From positions 21,515,946-21,579,945 of the forward strand of contig CM043969.1 of NCBI GenBank assembly GCA_014529385.2: DNA of 64,000 bases. Reading direction: 5' to 3'. Below are positions 1 through 10,340 of this stretch, piece after piece. The stretch is from Adiantum capillus-veneris. Its lineage: Eukaryota > Streptophyta > Polypodiopsida > Polypodiales > Pteridaceae. The position numbers were made by a program, and so were the translations under genes. The notes under the pieces are model-generated. The model was not told where the DNA came from and searched no databases. It worked only from the letters and a program-made list of their open reading frames with translations. Position 1 is the stretch's first letter; the number at the start of each line of letters is the position of its first letter.

Positions 1-405
1 TGAACGGAGCGAGCTGATATAAAAGTCACCTAAACCTAAAATTGACCTATTCTCTCAATGTGCAATAGAAGAAGTGCTCTTGCCCTATCTCCATTTCCAT
101 TTCCATTGTGTGCTCACAGGTGTGTGTGTGTGTGGGTGTGCTTGAGGGAGAGAAGGAGAGAGTGTGTGTGTGTGATCGAGCATTGCGACGACACCTGGCG
201 GCGAGGCGGTTGAGCGCAGTATGGTGGCGGCTCCCTCTTCTTCGCGGCAAGGAATCCTTCACAGCGACAAGCGCAGGGAGGTGAGTGACACACCCCTGCT
301 CTCTGTGAGCTTGCTAGGCCTGCTAGTTGTGTGCTTGCAGCCTTCGTGACTCGCACACGGTGCTCGGCAAGTCCCTAGCTCCAACACGTGCGGCAGATGC
401 GCACA
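1..405 (+). mobile_element. 3' part of a Ty3-gypsy LTR (575-bp LTR family), diverged
   Basis: This stretch is a diverged reverse-complement match to the two LTRs at 48648-49222 and 61173-61747, so it reads as LTR sense on the plus strand. Shared landmarks in the same order are the GT/GA simple repeats, the segment around the cgatgaag/cggcaaggaatcc block and the terminal gtgcggca..gcgcaca, which ends at 405. No primer-binding site follows, so this is the end of a 3' LTR or of a solo LTR, not a 5' LTR. Its start lies outside the window. A candidate 5-bp target duplication (aggag) would occupy 406-410. Confidence 0.7.
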
Positions 406-1939
406 AGGAGACATCCTACGCGTAGGATGTCTTTTTGCTCAGAATGAACCCAAACTTGGACCAAAGATTCCCCTAGTCTTCAGCAACCCACTGGTATGCT
501 TAGACTTGAATTTGGATGTCAAAAGACCCCAAAACTAGCTATTCTTGCCTTTTTCAGTCAAAAATGCTAAAGTCTGTTCAATCTTCCTTTCACTGACCCA
601 AATGAGATGAAATTTATCACATGCACTCAATACAACATTTAGAACATGCCTTTGGAGTCATCCTATGGTTTGGTCTCAAAATTAGGCCTTGGACACAATA
701 TGGGTAGGATGTCTGGCAATTCTCGTCTTTTGGTCTTATCCTGTCAAGATATGGTCAAGTTCCCCTTTCCACGTAAAAATAACCTACCTTCTGAACACAC
801 TGGTCAACTCAGAATTTCAAAATTTCCACCAGATCACCCTGTAGACATCCTACGCGTAGGATGTATTTTTTTTTCAGAATGGACTTCTGTTTCTACCCAA
901 GGTGCTTCTTGATGCATATAACAAGAATATGTGATCACAGAAAATTTTGGATGTCAAAATTGCTCAAAATCACCACTTTTGGGAAAATATTTCTCTAAAA
1001 GAGTAACATCCCCTTAACTCTCAGTCTATACGTCCAAATGACATGAGCTTTGGTGTGTGTCCAACACAAAATGCAGAATATGGGTATGATGTCAAAACTT
1101 GATTTTTGCTTCCAGAATCACTCTCTAGACATCCTATGCGTAGGATGTCTACTACTGATGAAATTTTTGGTAGAATTCATCCACAGGAAGCCCCAAGTCT
1201 TGAGCACTACTTTTCAAGCATTCCTACCAGTTTTTATGCAAAATTGTGCTCAAAATCTTAAGTTTCTTGTTTTCGCGTTTTTGACACTCCGTCTTTGGTC
1301 TTTTGGGTGTCAAGAGTTGGTCAAAACTCTAGTTTCAATGTATACTTACGGTAACCCACCCCTTCTGAACACACTAGTGCAGTTAGAATTTTCAAATTTG
1401 GTCTCCAGAACCCCCTTGAGACATCCTACGCGTAGGATGTCTATGTTTACAGAATTGCATGTTTTCTTCACAGAACCCTTGCAAATGCTCTTTTATATGC
1501 ACAACATCAGTCAGTCATACAAAAATATCCACAAAAGCTTGTTTAATGAATTTTTACCCTCAAAAGCACACTTTTCTGTGATTTCAGATAACTGAATTAG
1601 CTCTAGATCAGAATCGGATCACTTACCTAAAGCTACTCCTACAAATCATATGAGGTTTTGCATCTATGAGTAGAAAAACGCTTCACTGCCACACACGGAC
1701 TAGTAAACGCCTTTATCACCTCACAAATCACTCGACCACCAACAACTACTCTAATCCACAGATCCTAACTAAACCTATCTAGTCGCAGACCCTCGGCAAG
1801 ACACACGCTTCCTGGCTATCCACTTGATCGCGGAATATCCTCTTCCAGATCCACTTAAGAAAAACGCTTTCTTTAGTTGAAACTAAATCAAGCAACCATC
1901 ACACCAATGTTAGTAGGAAACCTACTTAGGTCCTTGTGT
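406..1939 (-). repeat. Retroelement leader with four spaced palindromes (cluster 1)
   Basis: Non-coding stretch holding near-perfect palindromes at 409-432, 845-864, 1127-1150 and 1419-1442. The core is acatcctacgcgtaggatgt, with one arm change (tatg for tacg) in the third copy. Spacings are about 434, 284 and 292 bp. Sequence between the palindromes is related to the cluster at 35,300-36,600 (for example the stretch containing tttttgacactccgtct at about 1280 and 36,365), and both run into a related tail at 1600-1750 / 36,600-36,760. Its place directly after a tRNA-Asp-type PBS on the minus strand marks it as the untranslated leader of a minus-strand gypsy element whose coding part is missing. 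Confidence 0.7.
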
Positions 1940-1956
1940 CCCCGGCAGTGGCACCA
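1940..1956 (-). other. Primer-binding site, tRNA-Asp type, lightly decayed
   Basis: Plus strand reads ccccggcagtggcacca. This differs at two positions from the clean PBS at 61152-61168 (ccccggcagcggcgcca), both explainable by CpG decay. It is followed one base later by tgttggggg, the expected inner end of a 5' LTR on the minus strand. Confidence 0.65.
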
Positions 1957-1957
1957 A

Positions 1958-2400
1958 TGTTGGGGGAGCGACTCACACACCCATGAAGTGCATGCAAACA
2001 CTACCTAGATCAACATAATGTCAATCGAGGACACAGATGACACGATAGGCACACGGAGGAAATCTCTTTAGCTTGTCAGGATGAGACCATCCTACACATA
2101 CAAAACTCTGGAAGGCCAACTATACCACAATCAAGAACCTCACTGCTCTCAACTACACTACCTAGCCACATACACACATACGGAAGGTAACTCACCTAAT
2201 CATGCCATATTTGTACGAAACTTAAGGAAAACCATCCCCTCACTAGGATACACCCGTCCCTAAGCTTCTACACTTAAAACCCTCACTCTAAACCCATCTG
2301 CGGAAAACACGTAGGATGACAGAGCAGAATTTTGAAAGTGCTCGAAACTGAAATTTATGAGTACCTATGCGTAGCTTATGTCGCCACTATTCTATAGAGT
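1958..2400 (-). mobile_element. Remnant of the 5' LTR of a minus-strand gypsy element
   Basis: Starts (plus sense) with tgttggggg right beside the PBS at 1940-1956. It is related to 21135-21545: both have a run ending in a half-palindrome (cacgtaggatg at about 2309 and 21,459), then an aaaattt/gaaact segment and a (t)gtagct block. The right boundary is a guess, because another LTR seems to start between 2400 and 2450. Confidence 0.5.
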
Positions 2401-2931
2401 ACTAGCACGCAGAAAACAGACATCGTTTGATACACTTACGACCACAAATAGCTTGTAGATGCGTCGGCATGTGCGCTTCGTCTCGCGTGGAATGCTTGGC
2501 GTTGTCGCGTAACTCTCCTCGAGCCTACAACAATGGTGCACTCGGATCTCCAATGTGGTGAGCGATCCGGGCGTAGCTAGAGGATAAAGCTCACGCTCAC
2601 TCTCTTTCTCTCTCACACACAGTAGACGGCAGCGCTAAAGTTTTGATTATGATTAAAGTCTCCCCTTTACAAAATGACCTAGGTACTTTATATACTAAGG
2701 CTACCTTAGGTTTAACCAAAAATTGGGTGGAAAGGGTCAAATGGCTTTGTATTTACAATATGGAAGTGCCATTGCACCCCGGCTTCTAAAACTAGAATAA
2801 CTACTCATTACAAATGACGTTTATAACCATAATCCGCAGCATTTCATAACTCGCAAAAGATAAGACTTTGGTATGAAACTTGAGTTATGTTGTGTTGTTG
2901 ACCCAGCGGTCAACAGCCATTAAACCTAACA
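2401..2931 (-). mobile_element. 3' LTR of the Ty1-copia element at 3070-6990
   Basis: On the minus strand the LTR begins TGTTAGG at 2931, directly after a polypurine tract and about 140 bp downstream of the copia RNase H frame. A TATA box (minus-strand gtatataaagtacc) lies at about 2682-2695, followed by a purine-rich transcribed part. The end of the LTR is uncertain because it merges into the gypsy LTR remnant. Confidence 0.5.
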
Positions 2932-2942
2932 TTCTCCCACTT
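2932..2942 (-). other. Polypurine tract of the copia element
   Basis: Minus strand AAGTGGGAGAA immediately precedes TGTTAGG at 2931. This is the usual order of PPT and 3' LTR in plant Ty1-copia elements. Confidence 0.6.
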
Positions 2943-3069
2943 GATGGGCCAATGTGGGAGACCGCAAGACTGGAAGAGAACCACCCTTAACCCAATTCCC
3001 ATCAACTCACAATAGTGTTGAAACTTTTAGTGAGTGCATCCACTATGTTCTCTGATGTAGGAATATTCA

Positions 3070-5460
3070 CTAAATCAAGGCTCTTGTTTGTGAGAATTCA
3101 CGATTGAAGTGATAACGCACATCAATGTGTTCTGATCTAGAATGAAACCCTGGATTGTTAGCCAAGGAAATAGCACTTTGACTATCACAATAAAGAAATG
3201 GTGTACACTGCTCCAATCCAAGATCTTTCACTAGGCAAGCAAGACAAATAGCTTCTTTGCATGCTTCACTTAATGCAACATACTCTGGTTGTGTGGTAGA
3301 AATGGACATACAATCTTGAAGAACAGATCTCCAAGAAATAGCAAAACCAGCAAATGTGTAAATCCAACCTATTGTTGATTTACGACTATCAACATAGCCT
3401 GCATAATCACTATCTACAAATCCCGGAATGGATGACTCTCCACGACAATAGAATAACTATCTATCTACAGTGCCACTCAAGTATCTGAGAATCAACTTGA
3501 CAGCATCCCAATGCTTTTTACCAGGGTTAGACATAAATATGCTGACAACTCCCACTGCATGTGCAATGTCAAGTCTTGTAGCCACAATGGAATACATGAG
3601 ACTACCACAAGCTAAAGCATAAGGAACCTTAGCCGTCGCAGCTTTTTCCTCAACGGATTTGGGACAGTATTTCTTGCTAAGTTTCAAATATGCAGGCAAT
3701 GGAGTACTCAAAGCCTTCCCTTTTTGCATGTTGAAACGATCAAGAACCTTGTGAATATACTCTTTTTGAGAAAGGTACAACAACCTCTTCTTATGGTCAC
3801 GAGTAATACGCATATCCAAAATGTGATTAGCTTCACCCAAATCTTTCATGTCAAATTGACTTTTCAGCTTGGTTTTCAAGTCAGCAATGTCCTTCTTGGA
3901 ATGACCAGCAATAAGCATGTCATCTACATAAAGGATAAGCATAATAAGCTGTCCATTGTGTTGTCTTTTCACGTAAAGGCATGGATCCTCATTACTGCGC
4001 TTATAGCCTAGGGAACGCACAAATGCATCAAACTTTTGATACCATTGTCTGGATGATTTCTTCAAGCCATAGAGACTTTTCAAAATCTTACAGACCAAAT
4101 GTTCCTTGCCCTTTAGCACAGACCCTTCAGGTTGCTGCATATAAATCTCTTCCTTGAGATCACCATGTAAGAAAGTTGTAATGACATCCATTTAATCAAG
4201 CTCCATATCTTCAGTGGCAACCAAAGCAAGCAACATTCTCAGTGTGGTCATCTTGATTATTGGAGAAAAGATTTCCTGGAAATTGACACAATATTCTTGC
4301 TTGAAACCTTTGGCCACTAAACGAGCTTTGTAATTGTCAATCGTCTTTTTGTAAACCCATTTACAAGGCAATGCTTTCCTACCTTTTGGCAATGGAACAA
4401 GTTCCCATGTTTTGTTCTTTTAAATATTGGGGACATCTCCCTCTTCATAGCATGTTCCCATTGAACCTTATCATTGGCTAGCATAGCCTCTTTGTAACAA
4501 GAAGGTTCACCAGTACCTGTCAGCAAAACAAAATCCAAGTGTGGAACAAAACGTTCTGGCGGATGTGAGACTCTTTGAGATATTTGTCGGCTGATCAGAA
4601 CTCGTACTAGCCTATGTAGTAAGCGGCTCGGGAGCTATCTGGACAGGAGGTGATACATCAAAAAATGTCACTTTCCAAAATTCAACCTCTTTCACTAGCT
4701 GTCTATGCATGTTAGTCTCATGAAAGACAACATCACTTCTATGGATCACTGATCGACTTTTCGGATCCCATAAATGATAGCCAAATTGGCCATCTACACC
4801 ATATCCAATGAAGATGCATTTTCTGGACTTATGATCTAGCTTAGCATGCAATTCCTTGGGTACATGTGCATAAGCTTCACAGCCAAATGTGCGGAGTTTT
4901 TCATAAGATAATTGATGTCCTGACCATATCTCCAAAGGTACAAAAAATTGTAATGAAGCATGTGGTGATCTATTGGTCAAGTACACGGCTGTGTATAATG
5001 CTTCAGCCCAAAATGCTTGCGGTAAACTAGCCTATGATAGCATAGACATAATCCGCTCTTGGATGGTCCTATTAATTTGTTCCGCAACACCATTTTGTGC
5101 AGGGGTATAAGGAGCTGTAAACTCATGCTTAATTCCCCTACTTGAACAAAAGTCTGTAAACTCTTTGGATAATTATTCTCCACGATTGTCTGAGCGCAAA
5201 GCTTTCAACTTATGTTCAGACTGAGTTTTGACACTAGATAAGAACTTCTTGAAGCAAGAAAAGGTCTCATCTTTAAAATTCAGGGCATAAACCCAAACAT
5301 GCCGTGTTGCATAATCAATGAATGTAACATAATAGGACGCACCATTATGGGATTTAGAAGGCACAGGCCCACATAAATCACTGTGTATAAGCTCTAAGGG
5401 TTTTCTTTCTTTGTCAAAAGAATGTGTACGATGTTTTGTGTTTGCTTTCCATATTGTCAA
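3070..5460 (-). pseudogene. Ty1-copia integrase, reverse transcriptase and RNase H, broken
   Basis: Pol half of a copia polyprotein, read in pieces on the minus strand. The integrase core runs from 5460 to about 4612, with blocks such as HSDLCGP, YYVTFIDYATR and LRSDNRGE, and later RSPHASL and FIGYGVDGQFGYHLWDP. Reverse transcriptase runs from 4392 to 3457, with CKWVYKK, the catalytic box LYVDDMLIAG and GSLMYSIVATRLDIAHAVG. RNase H lies at 3309-3070, with TTQPEYVALSEACKEAICLACLV and CDSQSAISLANN. Stops and frame changes separate the pieces at about 5180, 4986, 4600, 4400, 4192, 3457 and 3309, so no functional polyprotein can be made. The domain order integrase-RT-RNase H is diagnostic for Ty1-copia. 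Confidence 0.9.
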
Positions 5461-5587
5461 TGCTCACAAAAGGGAAAATAAAAAAATGACAAAGGCGGTA
5501 AGTAGCTCAAATGAGAAAGTGTCTCCATTCCCTTCTTTGACATATGTACTAACCGGCTATGCCACAAGGCAACGGTTGGCAACTCGG

Positions 5588-6990
5588 TTACAAAAAGAAC
5601 ACTAGTTTTATCAAATACATAAAGAGGATAACTTTAGAACCATGGGCTATAATAAGATGACCCTTCGCAACGCGCCAAGACTGCTGATGAAAAGTGACTT
5701 TGTAACCCAAGTCATCAAGACGTCCAACCAAAATCAGATTGCGTGTCAAGGCTGGAACATGATGCACATTATGGATGATAAACTTCACTCCATTTGCCAT
5801 AACCATGGCAATATCACCTATGCCAACAATGTCAAAAGAGTAATTGTCACCAAGTGTAACAGAGCCAATGGTTTCCCAGTATGTAGTAAGCCAATGCCTA
5901 TGAGGTGTGACATGCAGCAAACCACCCAAATCAAGAATCCATGTATGGGATACTTCACTACTAATAAGGAGTTCAACTAGAATAGAACTCCTCAAAGATA
6001 GAGTCTCCCGTGCATCATAAAAGACGTCGTTATTTTTAGTCAACATATTAATGTCTTGCGCATCACTGTCATCCTGAACTATGTTTAGTTCTTTAATCTT
6101 AATCGAACTCTTTGGTTTCTCCTCTTTATCATCATGATCTTTGCCTTTACCTTTGCCCTTTTCTTTGTCACGCTTCCAAGCATAATAATCCTTCTTTATG
6201 TGACAAAACTTATCACAATAATGGCATTGAACATTGCAGCGACCACAAGATTGTGATCTACCCTTTGATGCATCTCTATTGACCTCTTTCTTGAACTCAC
6301 ATTGCAAAGAACATCCCTTACGTTGCTTATCATCCCTTTGCACATAATGAGCTTCGCCATGATGCGAACTAGTCATGGTCTTTCGACGCATCTCCTCTGA
6401 TAAAAGTGCACTAGTAACATCATCGTACTTTAGCGTACCATTAGCAGCAGAGTTACTAACAACTGTGCAAAAGATATCTCAAGAGGGTGGCAATGAACAA
6501 AGCAAAAAGATTGATTTCATCTCATCATCAATGGTCATGCACTGTGCACGAATCTGAGAAAATAGAGAATTAAAATCATTGATATGGCTGGCAACGCTAG
6601 CTGACTCCTTCATATGAAGGTTGAAAAGTTTTTGCATCAGGAAAATCTTATTGCTAGCCGTATCCTTTTCCTAAATGTCGCATAATTTCTTCCATAAAGC
6701 ATGAGCAGTCTCGCATTCTAACACTAAAAAGTACACCGATTCACCAAGGTGAAGTCTAATCGTAGACCTCCATAGCTCATCAAGCTCCTCGTTCTAGCCG
6801 CATAGGCAATAGGAAACTTTTGCTTCTTTTGCACAAGCACATCATGCATTTGGTTCTTCCAAAGCTGAAAATTAGTTTCATCAAGCTTCTTTATGTCATA
6901 AATGTCATGGTCTTTGCTAGTAGACATGGTGACAAAACTACCAAAAGATTTTGGGAAAATTTTGGCAGAGTCTCCTTTGTATTTGGACAA
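5588..6990 (-). pseudogene. Ty1-copia gag, zinc knuckle and protease, broken
   Basis: The 5' half of the same copia element. A gag start lies at 6990, with the block KKLDETNFQLWKNQMHDVLVQKK typical of copia gag at about 6900-6820. After several stops a frame from 6391 to 5588 holds a CCHC-like knuckle (CHYCDKFCHIKKDYY, last Cys replaced by Tyr), a K/G/E-rich linker and a protease segment. The protease active-site triad, normally DSG or DTG, reads DLG in the context TWILDLGG, and the following HVTP and FIIHNVHHVPALTRNLILVGRL blocks fit the copia protease. No PBS or 5' LTR is visible beyond 6990, so the element looks 5'-truncated. Confidence 0.8.
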
Positions 6991-8278
6991 GACAAAATGA
7001 CCATGTTAAGTGACCATTTTCCTTGAATTATGTCAAGAGTTTCAAAATGGATTTTGAGGTGCTATCTATCTAGAAAGTTGTCTCATGAGCTTAAAAAAAC
7101 TCGACATTTTTCTGGAATATCAATTCCATCTTTAACCTTGTCCTTGCACAACATTTCACAACCTAAACTGTGTGAAAAAACGGGTCCTGTTTTTGGCTTT
7201 TTTCAACTTTTTGCAACTATACCACTCTAGAATTCATTTTTGTGAGGTCTATAATGCTAGAGAACTATCTTTAGTAGTCCTCAACATGTCCTGATGCTTC
7301 TAGGGAGAAATAAATATTAAAGTTGTAAGTTATGACCAAATTACAAAAAATGTCAAATCTTGTTTTTTAGCCAATTTTAGCCCTTCTATGATTTTTTTGG
7401 TGGATTTCATGATATCCAAATGCATTTTTTATTTTCTATGTCGCATATTGTAACATAAAGCTAATATTCCTTGAGTTTTGGGGCACCTAATATCCTATTT
7501 TGCATAGTATACAACGATGGTTGATTTTTTCAATTATAGAAGAAAACGAAACATTCTAGTATATCAAGTATAGCTTTTTCAATATTGTTAGTTTCTTGTG
7601 ACAACTACATGCATTTTGTAGGTAGTAACCATATCTAGTTATAAGGATCAAATTTTGCTAGATATTGAATAGTTTCTATAGGATTCTACAACTCATAATG
7701 TTGAACCCAGTTTTTTCATGTTTGCTGTATTTAGCACTTCATCTTTGTCCCCAAGATTCTCCTTGGTAAGAGATGTATTATTCTTTTGACATGCTCCATG
7801 GCTCCTTATGAACATAAAGGACAATCGGGAACTAAGAAAACATGCATATATTATTTGTATTGAGCGTGGCTATAGAAACTTTGATGATAGGTTTGCAGAA
7901 TGGTAAAAATTCAACTTTTTTGTACCTATTTATTTTGGAAAAACAAAAAATAGTGAGTGAGAAGCAATCATATGTTCTGATCACCAACCCATTGAAGTTA
8001 ACTAGGGAATTTATCTCAAGTCCTAAAAAAATCCCTAATCTTATTTTTATGCAACAAAACGTAAGAAATTACTGTTTTGATGAAAATGCACTGGTCCATC
8101 AACTTTGGAGGCTTGGTGTGACCAAAAGATGAGAAATTTGACAAGTTTCTTATTTTTTCCATGTGTAGTAGGCCTTCAACTATAACCTCATGAAAGGATT
8201 TTACAAAATGAGTGGATCTACTATGGTTTTGGAGGTTTTTTTCAAAACCCTGAAAGGACACTTTTATGTCCTGTTAGG
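6991..8278. other. AT-rich stretch with no gene recognised
   Basis: Low-GC sequence with frequent short T runs. Open frames here are short (96 codons or less) and have no recognisable motif. It lies between the 5'-truncated copia gag and the downstream end of a gypsy gag, so it may be old LTR or leader sequence. I see no palindrome array of the kind found in the gypsy leaders. Confidence 0.5.
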
Positions 8279-10340
8279 TTACCAACCTAGTGTTAAAGGA
8301 TTTTTTGGACAATCTTCAGGGAAGTGTCCTCCCTTTTTGCAACATTGTATACAAAATGCTTCAATTGGCTTAATGTTCTTGTCAGCCCCTGGGCATTCAT
8401 TTTTCCGATGATCATGTGCATCACAGTTATGATAATTTCTAGTTCTGGGCTTAATCATGGGTCTTACCATCGGAGGTCTAACACCTTGATTAGCTACATA
8501 GTATATTGATGAAAGTTCTGGTGTAGTATAAGTCACAAGTTCTTCCATTGGTGGTGGATGTGAATTATACCAGTCTCCTTCTACCATTATTGTAGATGGA
8601 CTAGGCTCATCATAGGGTGTAACAGGCACTAGTGCTTGTTGATCTATGACTGTGACTCCCTCTGAATGCATGTACTTTACAGGCACTGCATTATGTCCAG
8701 GATATGGAGGTTGTTGACCCAACATGGGTTGAGTTCTTTCCATACTCATCGATGGTCTTTGAGCTGGGGCCATATTAGGCTGATATCTGTACATGGGTTG
8801 TCCTTGTGGCCTCATAGGCACGTATTGAACATTCCCATCATACTTTGGTCGATAATAGCACTCTTTGCTCTCATGATTGGTCCATTTACCCTCGATTGCA
8901 CACCATTTCTATGATGTAATTGGTTGTCCCTGTTGAGATATCCCTTGCCGTGGTCCCCTCATAGGTGCTTTTTGCATGTTATTCATCATTTCATTCATCC
9001 TTTTGAGCATGTCTTCTATGGCTATAAGAGGTGCTACAGGAGCCGTTCCCACTTGTGCTGGTTTGGTGGATGCTATTTTCTCACTTTGGTTATCCTTAGG
9101 GACATCTTCTTCATTGAAAATATCACAATTATCTCCTAAGTCAATAGCATCTGACACACACTCTTCTAGGGTTATATGTTTCTTGTTATACAATACAACA
9201 TGAAGTTCTTTGTTTAACAATCCCTCTAGAAACAATGATACTAGTCTTTCGTTTGCAAGTATCTCTAGCCCTAGCCATCTTGCAATGTATTGGTTTATTC
9301 TAGTTGCACAATCCCTAACAGACTCACCTTGTTTCTATTTGCAGCTATAGATTTGAGCTACAGTATTGTGTTTGATCCCCGTTTTGGAACAAGTAGCTAC
9401 AAATCCTTGAGCTAATGTATTGAAGTCCATGATTGACCTTGGTGGAATGTTTTGGAACCATGTCAGTGCTTTTCTTGTCTAATGTCATTCCAAATCCCTC
9501 GAATTGAGTATGGAAATCAAATATACATTCCGCGCTTCGCACTTGCTTAAAGCTTACTAAGTGGTCATATGGATCCCCAGAGCCAGTGTATTTTCTAACC
9601 CATTTTTGAAAATCAGCTGGTCTGGTATATCTATTTCATTCAACTCCCGGTCTCTTGGCATTTAATCCTATTTTGAGTCCTTCAAACGAGTCTGTTGGAA
9701 ATAGTGACTCATGTAGCCCTGGACTGGCTTTAGTGTCACCCGATTTTCTTTGTGATGAGGTAGTTTTTGGTTTTTTTAACATTGCTCTCAAAAGATCTCT
9801 CGTGGAGTTCATTTCTTTAAATAGTTTTTGGTCCTTGGCCAACAATAGAAGATATTTGACGTTTCTATCCTCCCAACAATAGACTCCGATCCTAGGAGTA
9901 TCTGTGCTAAGCCGTTTCGAAGGCTTCAAATCAACTTGATCGTATCCCTCAAATTCTAAAGTCGGTGGTCCTTCTTTTACTGCCATATCTAAAATTATGG
10001 TATTTACTTCTAACCCCCATTTGTCTATCACATCAAGGTTTTCAACTTGTAAATACTGAGTTCCATTTTTATCCATATATGTTTTTCCTTGTTTGTTTTT
10101 CCCGATTTCCTCTTCAAACTCTATGTCATGTTCATCAATGCAAATGGCATACTCTTCATTAGGATCCAGGTAAACCTGAGCTCCATGGCAATTAGTTTTA
10201 TAAAAAGAGAGTATGTGCTTATATCGCACTGTCGTTCCGATTTCTGAATGAGTCGAATAGGAAGACATTTCAGATGTTGATTCTGAAAAAGTATATGAGA
10301 CTTCTTCAAAGATAGTGTCCAAGTGATCGCCTTGATTCAC
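8279..10340 (-). pseudogene. Ty3-gypsy gag, broken into four frames
   Basis: Minus-strand gag pieces in order. 10340-9636 is an acidic N-terminal region starting MNQGDHLDTIFEEVSY. 9542-9345 is a capsid fragment. 9235-8909 holds FLEGLLNKELHVVLYNKKHITLEECVSDAIDL, the usual end of a retroelement capsid, followed by an M/Q-rich linker. 8821-8279 is a P/M/Q-rich nucleocapsid with two knuckle-like motifs, CDAHDHRKNEC and CIQCCKKGGHFPEDC. Stops separate the pieces. No protease or RT follows below 8279, so the element is cut at gag. The nucleocapsid part resembles that at 16758-16519 (shared GQQP...P...YA/YM block), placing both in one family. Confidence 0.75.
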
